In this document: piece by piece, positions 53,654 to 64,000 of the stretch
Position numbering within the stretch: the stretch's first letter is position 1
Layout of the letters: each line of letters begins with the position of its first letter
Assembly (NCBI GenBank): GCA_024346835.1
Contig: AP024866.1
Coordinates: 744,001 to 808,000 of the forward strand
Length of the DNA stretch: 64,000 nt
Direction of reading: 5' to 3'
DNA from: Vibrio comitans
GTDB lineage: Bacteria > Pseudomonadota > Gammaproteobacteria > Enterobacterales > Vibrionaceae
The notes under the pieces: generated by a model
What the model was told of the DNA's origin: nothing
The model's input: the letters and a program-made list of their open reading frames with translations, nothing else
Databases searched by the model: none
Position numbers and translations under genes: made by a program

Positions 53654-54498
53654 TACTTACGGCCTCCGGTTGCGCAGATCTTGGCAAGATCTTGTTGTTT
53701 GCCAACAAGGCGGACAGTGCTATTTTCAGAGGTAAACTGTGGACCATGAATGTAGCTTAAATACAGTTGTTCAGATTGGCTTGCCGTTGCAATGACTTCA
53801 ACAGGGTCAGACTCATCTGTGTAAGCTGTCATGTAATGGTCTACACAGCTTTCGATGCTCTCCATCCAGTTAGTCAAGTCAGGATGTCCCTCGGTTGTTT
53901 TAACCGGTACATCGTTGACTACCGTGACAGCACGGAAGGTAGATGGTGAAGAATTAGGTATCATCAGCGCAATAATAGGCAATAAAATCGCTACTAGCAG
54001 TAGAATTCGGGTGTTTGTGTCCCAATTTGTCCAGAACGCTTGTTTCTTAGCGTTTTGCTCCAATTTAGATTCTTTTAGCTGCGACGTTGTGATCGAAGCA
54101 AGAGCGGGCTCTGCTGCTGGAGTTGCAACTTTTTCCTCTGTTTGAGGAGTAGGGGTTTCGCGCTCAACAGACGAGATCAATTGATAGCCACGCTTCGGCA
54201 CAGTCTTTACAAACTGTGGGGATTTGGTGGAGTCTTTTAGCATTTTTCTAAGAGTAGAAATTGCCTGAGTTAGACTAGAATCATCAACTTGAAAACCTTG
54301 ATCTCTCCAAACAAATTCATGCAGTTGGTCACGAGTAACCACTTCATTTGGATGTTCGCAAAGTAGGGTGAGGATTCGACTTTCATTACTACCAAGTCGC
54401 ACTAAACTATCGTCATCTGATTGATCGACAAGTGAGTTGCTATTTGGATCAAAAATATACTTTTGGGCTAGTACGTATTTAATACCGATTTTACTCAT
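53653..54498 (-). CDS. toxR: Transmembrane transcriptional activator ToxR
   Basis: A 281-residue membrane-bound regulator. Residues 10-110 form an OmpR-type winged helix domain (ESRILTLLCEHPNEVVTRDQL ... VKTVPKRGYQLIS). A Glu/Thr/Pro-rich linker follows. The transmembrane helix is near 172-192 (LLLVAILLPIIALMI), and the periplasmic domain has a cysteine pair (SCVDHY and KICATGG). In vibrios ToxR senses bile, pH and other envelope signals and switches outer-membrane porins, so it is a candidate regulator of the envelope genes in this window, but I did not establish sites. It is divergent from htpG, the standard vibrio order. Confidence 0.96.
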   Translation of the reverse strand: MSKIGIKYVLAQKYIFDPNSNSLVDQSDDDSLVRLGSNESRILTLLCEHPNEVVTRDQLHEFVWRDQGFQVDDSSLTQAISTLRKMLKDSTKSPQFVKTVPKRGYQLISSVERETPTPQTEEKVATPAAEPALASITTSQLKESKLEQNAKKQAFWTNWDTNTRILLLVAILLPIIALMIPNSSPSTFRAVTVVNDVPVKTTEGHPDLTNWMESIESCVDHYMTAYTDESDPVEVIATASQSEQLYLSYIHGPQFTSENSTVRLVGKQQDLAKICATGGRK

Positions 54499-54649
54499 TT
54501 AGATCTTCTTTGATTTCCGCTGACACACGCTTCCATAACCCATCACACTCATTCCATATGCAGTGTGAGATATATCGCCTTTTAGAGCGAATAACCGCCA
54601 TAGCATAATAAAATTTTATCTAAAAAACAGTTTTTTTATAGTAATTGAC

Positions 54650-54676
54650 CTTGAATTTGCACTTCTCACCCTTATT
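54650..54676 (+). promoter_or_regulatory. Sigma-32 (heat shock) promoter of htpG
   Basis: CTTGAA and CCCTTATT are separated by 13 bases, close to the sigma-32 consensus CTTGAA-N13-17-CCCCATNT, 79 bases before the htpG start. Confidence 0.65.
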
Positions 54677-54754
54677 TCATGCTTCATGAGTACAAGCACC
54701 AACAAATATGAGCCTTGGTGCAGTTATGAGTAAACATAAAAGTATGGAGTCAAA

Positions 54755-56656
54755 ATGAGCGAGACTGTGTCAGCTAACAAAGAAACTCGAGGTTTTCAAT
54801 CAGAGGTAAAGCAACTGCTGCACCTTATGATTCACTCACTGTATTCAAACAAAGAAATTTTCTTACGTGAGCTTATTTCTAACGCGTCAGATGCGTCAGA
54901 TAAGCTGCGCTTCCAAGCACTCTCTCAGCCTGATCTATACCAAGGCGATGCTGAGCTAGGTGTGAAGCTTTCTTTCGACGAGAAGAGCAACACTCTTACC
55001 GTATCGGACAACGGTATCGGTATGAGCCGTGATGATGTGATTGAGCACCTAGGCACAATCGCTAAGTCAGGCACAGCTGAGTTCTTCTCTAAGCTTTCTG
55101 AAGACCAATCAAAAGACTCACAGCTTATTGGTCAATTTGGTGTAGGTTTTTATTCTGCCTTTATCGTTGCAGACGCAGTGACTGTGCGCACACGTGCTGC
55201 AGGCCTATCGGCTGACCACGGCGTACAGTGGCACTCAGCGGGTGAAGGCGACTACACCATTGAAGACATTACCAAAGAAAGCCGCGGTACTGACATCATT
55301 CTTCACATGCGTGACGAAGGTAAAGAGTTCTTATCTGAATGGCGTCTGCGTGATGTGATCAGCAAGTACTCTGACCATATTGGCATTCCTGTTTCTATTC
55401 TTACCAAGGTAACGGATGAAGAAGGCAAAGAAACAGACGAAACCAAGTGGGAGCAAATCAACAAGGCTCAAGCCCTGTGGACTCGTGCAAAATCTGACAT
55501 CAATGATGAAGAATACCAAGAGTTCTACAAGCACGTTTCTCACGACTTTGCGGATCCATTGCTTTGGAGTCATAACAAGGTAGAAGGTAAGAACGATTAC
55601 ACTAGCCTGTTATACGTTCCTTCAAAAGCACCTTGGGACATGATGAACCGTGACCATAAGAGCGGCCTTAAGCTGTATGTTCAGCGTGTATTCATCATGG
55701 ATGACGCAGAGCAGTTCATGCCTTCGTACCTGCGCTTTGTTAAAGGCTTGATTGACTCAAACGATCTACCACTTAACGTGTCACGTGAAATCCTACAAGA
55801 CAACAAAGTGACTCAGTCACTGCGTAATGCTTGTACTAAGCGCGTGCTTACTATGCTAGAGAAATTGGCGAAAAAAGACGACGAGAAGTACCTATCTTTC
55901 TGGAAGGAATTTGGCCTAGTGCTAAAAGAAGGCCCTGCAGAAGATATGTCTAACAAAGAGAAGATCGCAGGTCTATTGCGTTTTGCTTCTACAGAAGTGG
56001 ACAGCAACGAGCAGTCGGTTAGCTTAGCAAGCTATGTTGAGCGTATGAAAGAAGGTCAAGACAAGATCTACTTCCTTACCGCTGATAGCTATGCCGCAGC
56101 TAAAAACAGCCCACACCTTGAGCAATTTAAAGCGAAAGGCATTGAGGTTGTATTAATGTTTGATCGCATTGATGAGTGGCTAATGAACTACCTAACAGAG
56201 TTCGATGGCAAACAATTCCAATCAATCACTAAAGCTGGCCTAGATCTTAGCAAGTTTGAGGACGAGCAAGAGAAAGAGAAGCAGAAAGAGACGGAAGAAG
56301 AGTTCAAGTCTGTGGTTGAGCGCACGACCGAGTATCTTGGTGATCGCGTGAAAGAGGTTCGAACTACCTTCAAGCTAGCGAGCACCCCAGCGGTAGTCGT
56401 TACCGATGATATGGAAATGGGTACGCAAATGGCGAAGCTTCTTGAAGCTGCAGGTCAGGCTGCTCCTGAGGTGAAGTACATCTTAGAGCTAAACCCAGAA
56501 CACGACTTGGTTAAACAGATGGCTGATACCGCTGATGAGATTGCTTTTGGTCGTTATGTTGAACTTCTGCTTGGCCAAGCGATGCTTGCAGAGCGTGGTT
56601 CTCTAGAAGATCCAAGTCAGTTCCTAAGCGCGGTAAACCAATTGTTGATTAAATAG
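54755..56656 (+). CDS. htpG: Chaperone HtpG (Hsp90)
   Basis: ATP-dependent chaperone of 633 residues with the three Hsp90 domains. GHKL ATP-site motifs are visible: [21 protein letters not shown], and [11 protein letters not shown]. An acidic charged linker near 490-510 ([14 protein letters not shown]) lies at the start of the dimerisation half. A heat-shock-type promoter precedes it. It is divergent from toxR, as in other vibrios. Confidence 0.97.
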   Translation: MSETVSANKETRGFQSEVKQLLHLMIHSLYSNKEIFLRELISNASDASDKLRFQALSQPDLYQGDAELGVKLSFDEKSNTLTVSDNGIGMSRDDVIEHLGTIAKSGTAEFFSKLSEDQSKDSQLIGQFGVGFYSAFIVADAVTVRTRAAGLSADHGVQWHSAGEGDYTIEDITKESRGTDIILHMRDEGKEFLSEWRLRDVISKYSDHIGIPVSILTKVTDEEGKETDETKWEQINKAQALWTRAKSDINDEEYQEFYKHVSHDFADPLLWSHNKVEGKNDYTSLLYVPSKAPWDMMNRDHKSGLKLYVQRVFIMDDAEQFMPSYLRFVKGLIDSNDLPLNVSREILQDNKVTQSLRNACTKRVLTMLEKLAKKDDEKYLSFWKEFGLVLKEGPAEDMSNKEKIAGLLRFASTEVDSNEQSVSLASYVERMKEGQDKIYFLTADSYAAAKNSPHLEQFKAKGIEVVLMFDRIDEWLMNYLTEFDGKQFQSITKAGLDLSKFEDEQEKEKQKETEEEFKSVVERTTEYLGDRVKEVRTTFKLASTPAVVVTDDMEMGTQMAKLLEAAGQAAPEVKYILELNPEHDLVKQMADTADEIAFGRYVELLLGQAMLAERGSLEDPSQFLSAVNQLLIK

Positions 56657-56691
56657 TCAATCTCACGGATTAGTCGCAAAGCTGAACATTG

Positions 56692-56724
56692 AGCCCAGAA
56701 TTATGATAGTATTCTGGGCTTAAT
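56692..56724 (+). terminator. htpG terminator
   Basis: AGCCCAGAAT / ATTCTGGGCT stem around a nine-base loop, followed by TAATC; the T run is short. Confidence 0.75.
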
Positions 56725-56741
56725 CATTACTAAAAGTATAG

Positions 56742-56808
56742 TTATACCGAAACTTACAACAAAATCAGTGGCTTACTGTTTGTTGTTAGTTTGTGAGCTT
56801 CGGTATAA
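56742..56808. repeat. MITE-like inverted repeat in the adk leader
   Basis: TTATACCGAA and TTCGGTATAA, perfect ten-base ends, bound a 67-base unit whose interior (ACTTACAAC and GTTGTTAGTTTGTGAG) also pairs partly. It lies between the htpG terminator and the adk start and would form a long hairpin in the adk message. It could be a small repeated element or a leader-specific structure. Confidence 0.55.
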
Positions 56809-56822
56809 AAGAAGAACATTAA

Positions 56823-57479
<657 letters not shown>

Positions 57480-57513
57480 TCATTGCTTATTGCTAAGCGA
57501 ATTTAGATACTAG

Positions 57514-57541
57514 AAGGACGACCTATTGGTCGTCCTTTTTT
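57514..57541 (+). terminator. adk terminator
   Basis: AAGGACGACC / GGTCGTCCTT stem with a four-base loop and T run. Confidence 0.92.
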
Positions 57542-57563
57542 ATTGCTTATATGTCAGGACGTT

Positions 57564-58538
57564 ATGGAAAACCAATCTAAAACAGGGGTGTTATTAGTTA
57601 ATCTAGGAACCCCGGATGAAGCAACCCCTAAAGCCGTTAAACGATTCTTAAGTCAGTTTTTGCACGATAAGCGTGTAGTGGATATGACGCGCTGGTTGTG
57701 GTGCCCGTTGCTACACGGCGCAATACTGCCTATTCGCGCTCCTAAGGTAGCAAAACTCTATCAAGGCGTATGGATGAGTGAAGGCTCTCCCCTGATGGTA
57801 TTCTCGCGCAGGCAAGCAAGTAAACTAAAACAAAGCCTCAATGTTCCTGTTGAGCTAGGGATGACCTATGGTAATCCAAGCTTATTATCTGGCGTGCAGT
57901 CGTTACTGGAGCAAGGTGTTGAAAAAGTCATAGTGCTGCCGCTTTATCCACAATACTCTGCAACCACAACAGCAGCTGTTGTTGATGGTCTGGGTAAAGC
58001 CTTCAAACAAATGACGGTAGTGCCTTCCTTTGAGGTGATCGGTGACTATCACGATCATCCACTCTATATTCAGGCTTTGGCTGATTCGGTTAGAGACACT
58101 TGGCGTGATCGTGGAGAGAGTGAGTATCTGCTTTGCTCTTATCACGGCATTCCAAAACGTTACGCTGATAATGGTGATGTCTACCCGCAACATTGCGAGA
58201 AGACCACTGAGTTATTAGCGAAAGAACTCGGGCTAGGCTCAGATCGAATAGGCATGACTTACCAGTCGCGCTTTGGTCGCGAAGAATGGCTACAGCCGTA
58301 CACCGATAAAACTCTAGAGAAGTTGCCTAATCAAGGAATTAAGAAACTAGATATTATGGCGCCTGCTTTTTCTGTTGATTGCCTTGAAACACTGGAAGAA
58401 CTCTCGGAAGAGTGCTGTGATATTTATAAAGAAGCCGGTGGTGAAAGCTTTAATTACATACCTTGTCTCAATGATAGCGACAAGCATATAGAGTTAATGG
58501 CGAGTCTAGTTAATGCCCGTTTATTGAATGGTGAGTGA
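57564..58538 (+). CDS. hemH: Ferrochelatase
   Basis: Inserts iron into protoporphyrin IX, the last step of haem synthesis, at the inner membrane surface. It has 324 residues. The iron-site His is in [10 protein letters not shown] (near residue 194) and the catalytic Glu in VDCLETLEE (near 275). I chose ATG 57564, with AGGA upstream, over a TTG 21 bases earlier. The C-terminus is the normal vibrio length without added tail. Confidence 0.95.
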   Translation: MENQSKTGVLLVNLGTPDEATPKAVKRFLSQFLHDKRVVDMTRWLWCPLLHGAILPIRAPKVAKLYQGVWMSEGSPLMVFSRRQASKLKQSLNVPVELGMTYGNPSLLSGVQSLLEQGVEKVIVLPLYPQYSATTTAAVVDGLGKAFKQMTVVPSFEVIGDYHDHPLYIQALADSVRDTWRDRGESEYLLCSYHGIPKRYADNGDVYPQHCEKTTELLAKELGLGSDRIGMTYQSRFGREEWLQPYTDKTLEKLPNQGIKKLDIMAPAFSVDCLETLEELSEECCDIYKEAGGESFNYIPCLNDSDKHIELMASLVNARLLNGE

Positions 58539-58640
58539 GCACTCACGCTCGGTCGGATTTCATGTTAGAAAGTGAACTGCTAGAATACCAGCGTTAAGAA
58601 TTGGCGCAGAGCCTAATAAAAGAATAAAAAGGTATTAGCC

Positions 58641-59138
58641 ATGAAACGTTGGTATTTATTGTATTGTAAGCGTGGTGATCAAGAGCGGGCACAAATGCAC
58701 CTTGAAAATCAAGGTGTTGAGGTTTATTACCCAAAGCTCACGGTTGAGAAATTGGTACGAGGTAAGCGTCAGAAGAAGTCTGAGCCCCTGTTTCCAAGCT
58801 ATATGTTTGTGCGATTTGATTTCGAGGTTGGGCCTTCGTTTACCACGGTACGCTCGACGCGCGGTGTGTCTGACTTTATCCGTAACGGAGCTTATCCTAC
58901 AGAAGTGCAGGGTGATTTAGTTTATTCGCTCAAGCAGCTTGAAGGAATCCAAGAAGTGGTTCAGTCTGATTCTCATCAAAAGGGCGATCAGGTTGTTATT
59001 AAGTCAGGACAGTTTGCTGGTGTTGATGCGATTTATCATGAGGCGGATGGCGATAAACGCTCTATTTTGTTGATTACAATGATCAATAAAAAAGTAGAGG
59101 TTCAAATCGATAATCAGCATATTGAAGCTAAAAGCTAG
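58641..59138 (+). CDS. rfaH: Transcription antitermination factor RfaH
   Basis: A 165-residue NusG paralogue with an N-terminal NGN domain (MKRWYLLYCKRGDQERAQMHLE...) and a C-terminal KOW-type domain (from about 110) that can switch fold. RfaH joins RNA polymerase paused at ops elements and raises expression of long envelope operons, such as lipopolysaccharide core and capsule. AAGG precedes the ATG. Confidence 0.92.
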   Translation: MKRWYLLYCKRGDQERAQMHLENQGVEVYYPKLTVEKLVRGKRQKKSEPLFPSYMFVRFDFEVGPSFTTVRSTRGVSDFIRNGAYPTEVQGDLVYSLKQLEGIQEVVQSDSHQKGDQVVIKSGQFAGVDAIYHEADGDKRSILLITMINKKVEVQIDNQHIEAKS

Positions 59139-59159
59139 TTAGCATTAGGTTTAAATAGG

Positions 59160-59188
59160 AAAAGGGCGCTAAATAGCGCCCTTTTTTA
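59160..59188. terminator. Bidirectional terminator between rfaH and asnB
   Basis: AAAGGGCGCT / AGCGCCCTTT stem around AAAT with A and T tracts on both sides. Confidence 0.93.
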
Positions 59189-59203
59189 TAGCTTGCAGAG
59201 AGG

Positions 59204-60868
59204 TTAGTACGCCTCGTTGTGAACGGCTTTAACTGCTCGGCCTGAAGGATCAGCGTTGTTTTTAAACGACTCATCCCACTCAATCGCTTTTGCTGAAGAA
59301 CAGGCTACAGAAGGGCCACCTGGAACACATTCTGCTGCGGAAGGCAGTGGGAATAGTTCTTCAAAGATCTCGCGATATACATAACCTTCTTTAGTTGTAG
59401 GCGTATTGTATGGGAAGCGGAACTTAGCGGTTTCCATTTGTTGGTCTGTGATCTTAGCTTCTGCAACTTCACGTAAGGTATCAATCCAGCTGTAGCCAAC
59501 ACCATCAGAGAACTGCTCTTTCTGGCGCCAAGCAATAGCTTCAGGAAGGTAGTGTTCAAAACACTCACGCAGGATGTGTTTTTCCATCTTACCGTTGCCA
59601 CACATTTTGTCTGCTGGGTTTAGACGCATTGCCACATCAATAAACTCTTTGTCTAGGAAAGGTACGCGACCTTCTACGCCCCAAGCGGCTAATGATTTGT
59701 TAGCACGTGCACAGTCAAACATGTTAAGAGCCAGTAGCTTACGTACCGTTTCTTCGTGGAACTCTTGTGCGTTTGGCGCTTTGTGGAAGTACAGGTAACC
59801 ACCAAAGATTTCATCAGCGCCTTCACCAGAAAGCACCATCTTAATGCCCATCGCTTTGATTTTACGACCCATTAAGAACATCGGAGTTGATGCACGGATA
59901 GTGGTTACATCGTAAGTTTCGATGTGGTAGATAACATCACGAATCGCATCTAAGCCTTCTTGGATGGTGTAAGTCATCTCATGGTGAACGGTACCGATTT
60001 GATCGGCTACTTCACGAGCCGCTTTTAGATCCGGTGCACCCTCAAGGCCTACAGCAAATGAGTGTAGCTGTGGCCACCATGCTTCTGACTGGCCGTCGTC
60101 TTCAACACGCATTGCGGCAAAGCGTTTAGCAACAGCTGAAGTAATCGATGAATCTAAACCGCCAGAAAGCAGCACGCCGTATGGCACGTCTGTCATCAAC
60201 TGACGTTTAACTGCAGCTTCTAGAGCTTCAGTTAGGTCTTCTTTGCTGGTGGAGTTACCTTGTACTGCAGCATACTCGTTCCAGTCACGGATATAGTAGC
60301 GTGTTGGAGCAAGCGCGCCTGATTCTAGGTAGCAACCCGGAGGGAATTCGCTGACCGTTTTGCACACTGGCACTAGCGCCTTCATTTCTGAAGCAACGTA
60401 GAAGTTACCGTGCTCATCATGGCCTTGGTACAGTGGAATGATACCAATATGGTCACGACCAATGAGATAGGTTTCTTTTTCTTCATCATAAAGAACAAAA
60501 GCAAAGATACCGTTGAGTTCTTCAAGGAGATCGGCACCCATGTCTTGGTAAAGAGCTAAAATTACTTCACAGTCTGAATCTGTTTGAAATTCGTACTTTC
60601 CTTCGTAACGCGCTCGGATTTCTTTATGGTTGTAGATTTCACCATTTACCGCCAGTACCAACTTTTTGTCAGGGCTATATAGAGGCTGAGCACCACTATT
60701 TAGACCAACAATAGCTAAACGCTCGTGCGCTAAAATTGCTTTTTCTGATGAGTAAATACCAGACCAATCAGGTCCACGGTGACGAAGTTTCTTCGACATC
60801 TCTAACGCCACTGGGCGAAGTTTCTCTGCATCACTTTTTATGTCGAGGATACCAAATACCGAACACAT
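59204..60868 (-). CDS. asnB: Glutamine-hydrolysing asparagine synthetase B
   Basis: Makes asparagine from aspartate, glutamine and ATP. It has 554 residues, like E. coli AsnB. The N-terminal glutaminase starts with the nucleophile Cys2 (MCSVFGI). The synthetase half has the ATP-binding SGGLDSS near 234-240 and the GEGADEIFGGY motif near 345. The start is fixed because Cys2 must be exposed. Confidence 0.97.
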   Translation of the reverse strand: MCSVFGILDIKSDAEKLRPVALEMSKKLRHRGPDWSGIYSSEKAILAHERLAIVGLNSGAQPLYSPDKKLVLAVNGEIYNHKEIRARYEGKYEFQTDSDCEVILALYQDMGADLLEELNGIFAFVLYDEEKETYLIGRDHIGIIPLYQGHDEHGNFYVASEMKALVPVCKTVSEFPPGCYLESGALAPTRYYIRDWNEYAAVQGNSTSKEDLTEALEAAVKRQLMTDVPYGVLLSGGLDSSITSAVAKRFAAMRVEDDGQSEAWWPQLHSFAVGLEGAPDLKAAREVADQIGTVHHEMTYTIQEGLDAIRDVIYHIETYDVTTIRASTPMFLMGRKIKAMGIKMVLSGEGADEIFGGYLYFHKAPNAQEFHEETVRKLLALNMFDCARANKSLAAWGVEGRVPFLDKEFIDVAMRLNPADKMCGNGKMEKHILRECFEHYLPEAIAWRQKEQFSDGVGYSWIDTLREVAEAKITDQQMETAKFRFPYNTPTTKEGYVYREIFEELFPLPSAAECVPGGPSVACSSAKAIEWDESFKNNADPSGRAVKAVHNEAY

Positions 60869-61056
60869 ATCTCTTCCTTACAAATTCATTTCCGTATGTG
60901 TTCAATTTGCCACTGTTGCTAAAAAAAGCAACCCACTAATCAACATTTAGATAATCAAAGAGTGACTAATGTTGATTTTATCTAAAGAAATGCTCATTTA
61001 AGTGAATGTTATCTAGCGTGAGTCAGAAATTGGTCACTATTGAGTAGGGTAACGAA

Positions 61057-62214
61057 TCAACTCGCAATGAACACATCATTGCGTCCACCCGATTTGACAC
61101 GATAAAGGGCTTGGTCTGCTCGCTCAAAAAAGGAAACTCGGTCCATGGTGTGAGAATCAAACTCGCACCCACCGATACTCACGGTTAGACGAGATTGAAT
61201 AGGGTGAGGTATATCGAGTTCATGGACCATATCCAGAATCTGTTTAGATACAACCTCAAGTCCCTTTCTGTCAGTGTCCGGAAGTAAAAGCACAAACTCT
61301 TCACCGCCATAGCGGGCGACGATATCGGTTGGTCGTTTAGCCACTTTTTCCAAAGCTTTAGCCACTTTGGTCAAATATAGGTCACCAGTATGATGGCCTA
61401 GTTGGTCGTTGACCATTTTGAAATAGTCGATATCAACAACCAATAGCCCCAGAGGGGCTGAAGAGCGAGTGGTTCTTTTTATCTCAGTTCTTAAGTGCTG
61501 ATCGAAGTAACCTCGATTGAAAATCCCAGTAAGTGAGTCTTTGCCAATCAATTGCTGAAGTTGCTTCTTTTGCGCCTCTAGCTCCATGACTTGCAAGGTG
61601 ATCTGTTTTTTTGCTTTCCACTGTTCTTTGTCATAAATGAAAGTTTGCAGCTTGGCTGTGTAGTGATCGTTCCCCAGATAAAGCACCCACATCAGCATGA
61701 TTGAAACTGAAACGTACAGATGAAGAGAGATAATCGACGCATCTTGCAAATAATCCACCATGATAAAGCCTATTACCAAGCCTGATCCCCAGATATAAAT
61801 GATTTCTCGAACGCGCAGGATCATCATTTTAGCCATAGCGGTGACTAAGATGACCGAAAGGGGAGATAGGGTGATGGATAAGGTAATCATACCTGCGTGT
61901 AGTAGGACGAGCAGGTTTGAAACCATAAACAAGCAAAACAGATTGTTGGTGTTGTTGGCTGGAAGTTTGGTGATGATAAATCTAGCTAACAGGAAGACGA
62001 TGGGAAGTACATACACCATATAAAAATGGAAAAAAGAGCGCGCATCATCATTGGTCAATAAAAAGCTTCTTTCCTGCCAAAGTGGCATTAAAACACCGAG
62101 TGATAGTAAGAACAATGCAAGTAAAGGCAACCAAAACATCAGCTGCTTTTTGTTTTGCTCTGCGACATAGGTATTAAAATCGCTAGGCACTTCGGTATTG
62201 AACGTTGAGGTCAC
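61057..62214 (-). CDS. Membrane diguanylate cyclase (GGDEF)
   Basis: A 385-residue protein with six to seven predicted helices in the first 200 residues and a GGDEF domain at about 215-380. The active-site motif is GGEEF (ARYGGEEFVLLLP), and an RxxD inhibitory site (RPTD) lies five residues before it, so it should make cyclic di-GMP under product inhibition. The membrane part is not a known sensory domain. The signal and target cannot be told from the window. Confidence 0.9.
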   Translation of the reverse strand: MTSTFNTEVPSDFNTYVAEQNKKQLMFWLPLLALFLLSLGVLMPLWQERSFLLTNDDARSFFHFYMVYVLPIVFLLARFIITKLPANNTNNLFCLFMVSNLLVLLHAGMITLSITLSPLSVILVTAMAKMMILRVREIIYIWGSGLVIGFIMVDYLQDASIISLHLYVSVSIMLMWVLYLGNDHYTAKLQTFIYDKEQWKAKKQITLQVMELEAQKKQLQQLIGKDSLTGIFNRGYFDQHLRTEIKRTTRSSAPLGLLVVDIDYFKMVNDQLGHHTGDLYLTKVAKALEKVAKRPTDIVARYGGEEFVLLLPDTDRKGLEVVSKQILDMVHELDIPHPIQSRLTVSIGGCEFDSHTMDRVSFFERADQALYRVKSGGRNDVFIAS

Positions 62215-62302
62215 ACATACTCGCGGATTAAAGGCTTTGTATCAATAATAGAACAAGTCTGAGGCTTGTCGGGAATATTCACTATTATCAATGAAGTAAT
62301 GT

Positions 62303-62331
62303 AAATCGAGCCCTATGATAGGGCTCGATTT
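62303..62331 (-). terminator. Terminator of the Kef-type antiporter gene
   Basis: AAATCGAGCCCTA / TAGGGCTCGATTT, a 13-bp stem with a three-base loop just after the stop on the minus strand. The T run is short (three). Confidence 0.8.
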
Positions 62332-62335
62332 CTAG

Positions 62336-63925
62336 CTATTTGTTGGGGGTAAAACTCGGGGTTAAGGTATCGCAAACATGCCTTGCAAAGCCGCTACCCG
62401 CTTCTCGATAGATATTGAACGCGGCATCAGCGCCGAGCTCGATAAACTGTTCCACCTGATCTTGATATTCGGCAATTGCAGCTATTTTGCCTTGATAGCC
62501 TCGAAGTCGTAATTGCTCTAAGGCGTAGCGGTTACCTTGGTTATTAGGAATCGCGAGCAAGACTAGTTCGATTTGATCCAGTTTTTGAATACGTTCCCAA
62601 AAGTCAGAGTCGGTAACATCGCCACAGATAGTGTTTCTAGCGTGGCGCTGATGATGATCGGCGGTATCGTTACGAATCTCTACACCTAAACAGATATCAC
62701 CATGGCGCTCAGTCAGTTCATCGTAAGCCCCTGTACCAATTCGGCCCATACCTAATACCATTACCTGTGCTTGTCCGACACTAATAAACTGATCTCGAAT
62801 ATTGATCTTGGCATCGCTGTGTTCTTTGAGCCAACTAGCGCTGCGGCGGTATATGCTGTTGCTAAAGCGATTAAGAGGTGCAGCAATAATAAAGGAAATA
62901 GATACGGCAAGGGCAATAGAGACCATAATGTCACCGGATATCCAACCTTGTTTGTAGGCTAAGCCGCCGACGATCAATCCAAACTCGCTGAAATTGAAAA
63001 GTGTTAGAGAGGCTAGTAGCGACGTTCGGACGCGAAACTTAAATCGGTCTAGTATGAGGTAGTACAGTATTCCTTTCACTGGCAGCAGTAACATGAATAC
63101 CAGAGCCAAAATCAATCCTGCAACGGTGGGCTGTTCAGACAAGCCAATGTTGAGAAAGAAACAAACCAAGAACATCTCTTTCAAGTTAAATAAAGACTTA
63201 GAAAGCTCAGAAGCCTTCTTGTGCCCAGCAAGGAGCATTCCAAGAATCAGTGCCCCAAGGTCGCCTTTCACACCCACCAATTCAAACAACCCGGCGCCGA
63301 CGACTAAGGCGAAGAAGATTCCACAAAGTACCAGTAGCTCTCCGTGGCCGACCTTATCCAATACCTTGTAAAAGAGTGGGCGAACTAGTGGCAGAGCAAA
63401 CAGGACAATGGCATACCATTCTGGGATTTTGCCTGTAGATACGGTAAGAAAAGCCACCGCAAAGATATCCTGCATGACCAAGATACCAATGGCTATGGTG
63501 CCATAGACTGAGTTTAATTCGCCGTTATCTTGCAACGCCTTAATCGCAAATACGGTACTAGAAAAAGAGAGAGCAAAGCCTAAGATAACCAGCTGAGCAA
63601 AGGACATATCAGCGAAAAGGCTGACACCGATAACCTGCAGGGCGACTAAGCAAAAGGTAAAAAAGGCCGTAGAGGCAAGATTGTGCAGAGTCGCACCAGC
63701 CCAAATCTCTTTGGATAGTAGTACCTTAATATCGAGCTTTAGGCCGATAGTGAATAATAATAAGGTGACGCCAAGATCAGCAAGTTGACTGATTGCATCA
63801 TTACTTTCGAATCCAAAGGCATTAAGGGTGAAACCAGCCAGTAAAAAACCGACAAGGGGAGGGAGGTTACAGCGCTGTGCAACAAAGCCGGCAACAAAAG
63901 CGCCGAAAATGAGCATTATATCCAT
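62336..63925 (-). CDS. Cation:proton antiporter with Rossmann (RCK) domain, Kef/YbaL type
   Basis: A 529-residue inner-membrane protein. Residues 1-375 contain about twelve helices of the CPA2 (Kef) sodium/proton exchanger fold. From about 395 a TrkA-N Rossmann domain follows (VMVLGMGRIGTGAYDEL, with the GxGxxG nucleotide site), which gates such antiporters through NAD(H) or glutathione adducts. E. coli YbaL and KefB/C have this layout. Two ATGs nine bases apart (63925 and 63916) are possible starts. No KefF/G ancillary subunit is adjacent. Confidence 0.87.
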   Translation of the reverse strand: MDIMLIFGAFVAGFVAQRCNLPPLVGFLLAGFTLNAFGFESNDAISQLADLGVTLLLFTIGLKLDIKVLLSKEIWAGATLHNLASTAFFTFCLVALQVIGVSLFADMSFAQLVILGFALSFSSTVFAIKALQDNGELNSVYGTIAIGILVMQDIFAVAFLTVSTGKIPEWYAIVLFALPLVRPLFYKVLDKVGHGELLVLCGIFFALVVGAGLFELVGVKGDLGALILGMLLAGHKKASELSKSLFNLKEMFLVCFFLNIGLSEQPTVAGLILALVFMLLLPVKGILYYLILDRFKFRVRTSLLASLTLFNFSEFGLIVGGLAYKQGWISGDIMVSIALAVSISFIIAAPLNRFSNSIYRRSASWLKEHSDAKINIRDQFISVGQAQVMVLGMGRIGTGAYDELTERHGDICLGVEIRNDTADHHQRHARNTICGDVTDSDFWERIQKLDQIELVLLAIPNNQGNRYALEQLRLRGYQGKIAAIAEYQDQVEQFIELGADAAFNIYREAGSGFARHVCDTLTPSFTPNK

Positions 63926-64000
63926 TTATGCAGTCTCGAAAGTGGTTGAGAAATTGGCGCATATTCAACCACAAACGAGTCTGAGATGATTGAACTTATT

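Noticed and set aside
53653..54498. ToxR as the direct regulator of the island motif
   Set aside because: The CCTATCG motif does not resemble the A/T-rich TNAAA-N5-TNAAA pattern described for ToxR, so I did not link them.

Overview
The window is chromosomal DNA from a marine Vibrio, or a very close relative within the Vibrionaceae. The evidence is a toxRS operon divergent from htpG, the ptsHI-crr, cysK, cysZ, zipA and ligA order, the bepA-tusA-like-perM-bcp-gcvR-dapA-bamC block, and Vibrio-type versions of upp, rfaH, asnB and cnoX. I cannot name the species from sequence alone. The left end is cut inside upp; the right end lies just upstream of a Kef-type antiporter gene. I found no rRNA, tRNA or CRISPR array.

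Layout. 1-25.4 kb is conserved backbone: nucleobase salvage (upp), envelope quality control (bepA, bamC), lysine/diaminopimelate synthesis (dapA, dapE), antioxidant genes (bcp, a YfeX-type peroxidase), the general PTS proteins (ptsH, ptsI, crr), sulfur assimilation (cysK, cysZ), cell division (zipA), DNA ligase (ligA) and the NfeD/QmcA pair. One catabolic gene, a family 43 beta-xylosidase with a LacI-type palindrome in its promoter, sits alone in this block. 47.8-64 kb is backbone again: cnoX, a YfcH-type oxidoreductase, a four-gene operon of two DUF1538 membrane proteins with a PII-like and a CBS-domain protein, yfcE, toxRS, htpG, adk, hemH, rfaH, asnB, a diguanylate cyclase and a Kef-type antiporter.

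25.4-47.7 kb is an accessory region dominated by the cell envelope. It holds a glycine-zipper lipoprotein, several unrelated predicted outer-membrane barrels, an MFS transporter, a PAP2 phosphatase fused to a predicted barrel, an orphan RND pump with an altered proton-relay motif, a decayed IS5-family element, two LysR regulators and the remains of a third, two tandem PACE efflux proteins, a periplasmic choloylglycine/penicillin V acylase-family hydrolase, and a family of seven intact plus one broken Ail/OmpX-like barrel genes. Three of the seven are almost identical and arose by tandem duplication of a two-gene unit.

The most unusual signals are non-coding. Six of the seven barrel genes share a roughly 75-base 5' leader with a small hairpin that presents a GGA loop and a second upstream GGAG, the layout expected of a CsrA-type translational control element. 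A CCTATCG-type motif recurs 55-120 bases upstream of otherwise unrelated envelope genes across the island, which suggests a shared regulator. Other points to check are a predicted 21-residue membrane peptide gene with its own ribosome-binding site and terminator (48.9 kb) and the DUF1538/PII/CBS operon of unknown substrate.
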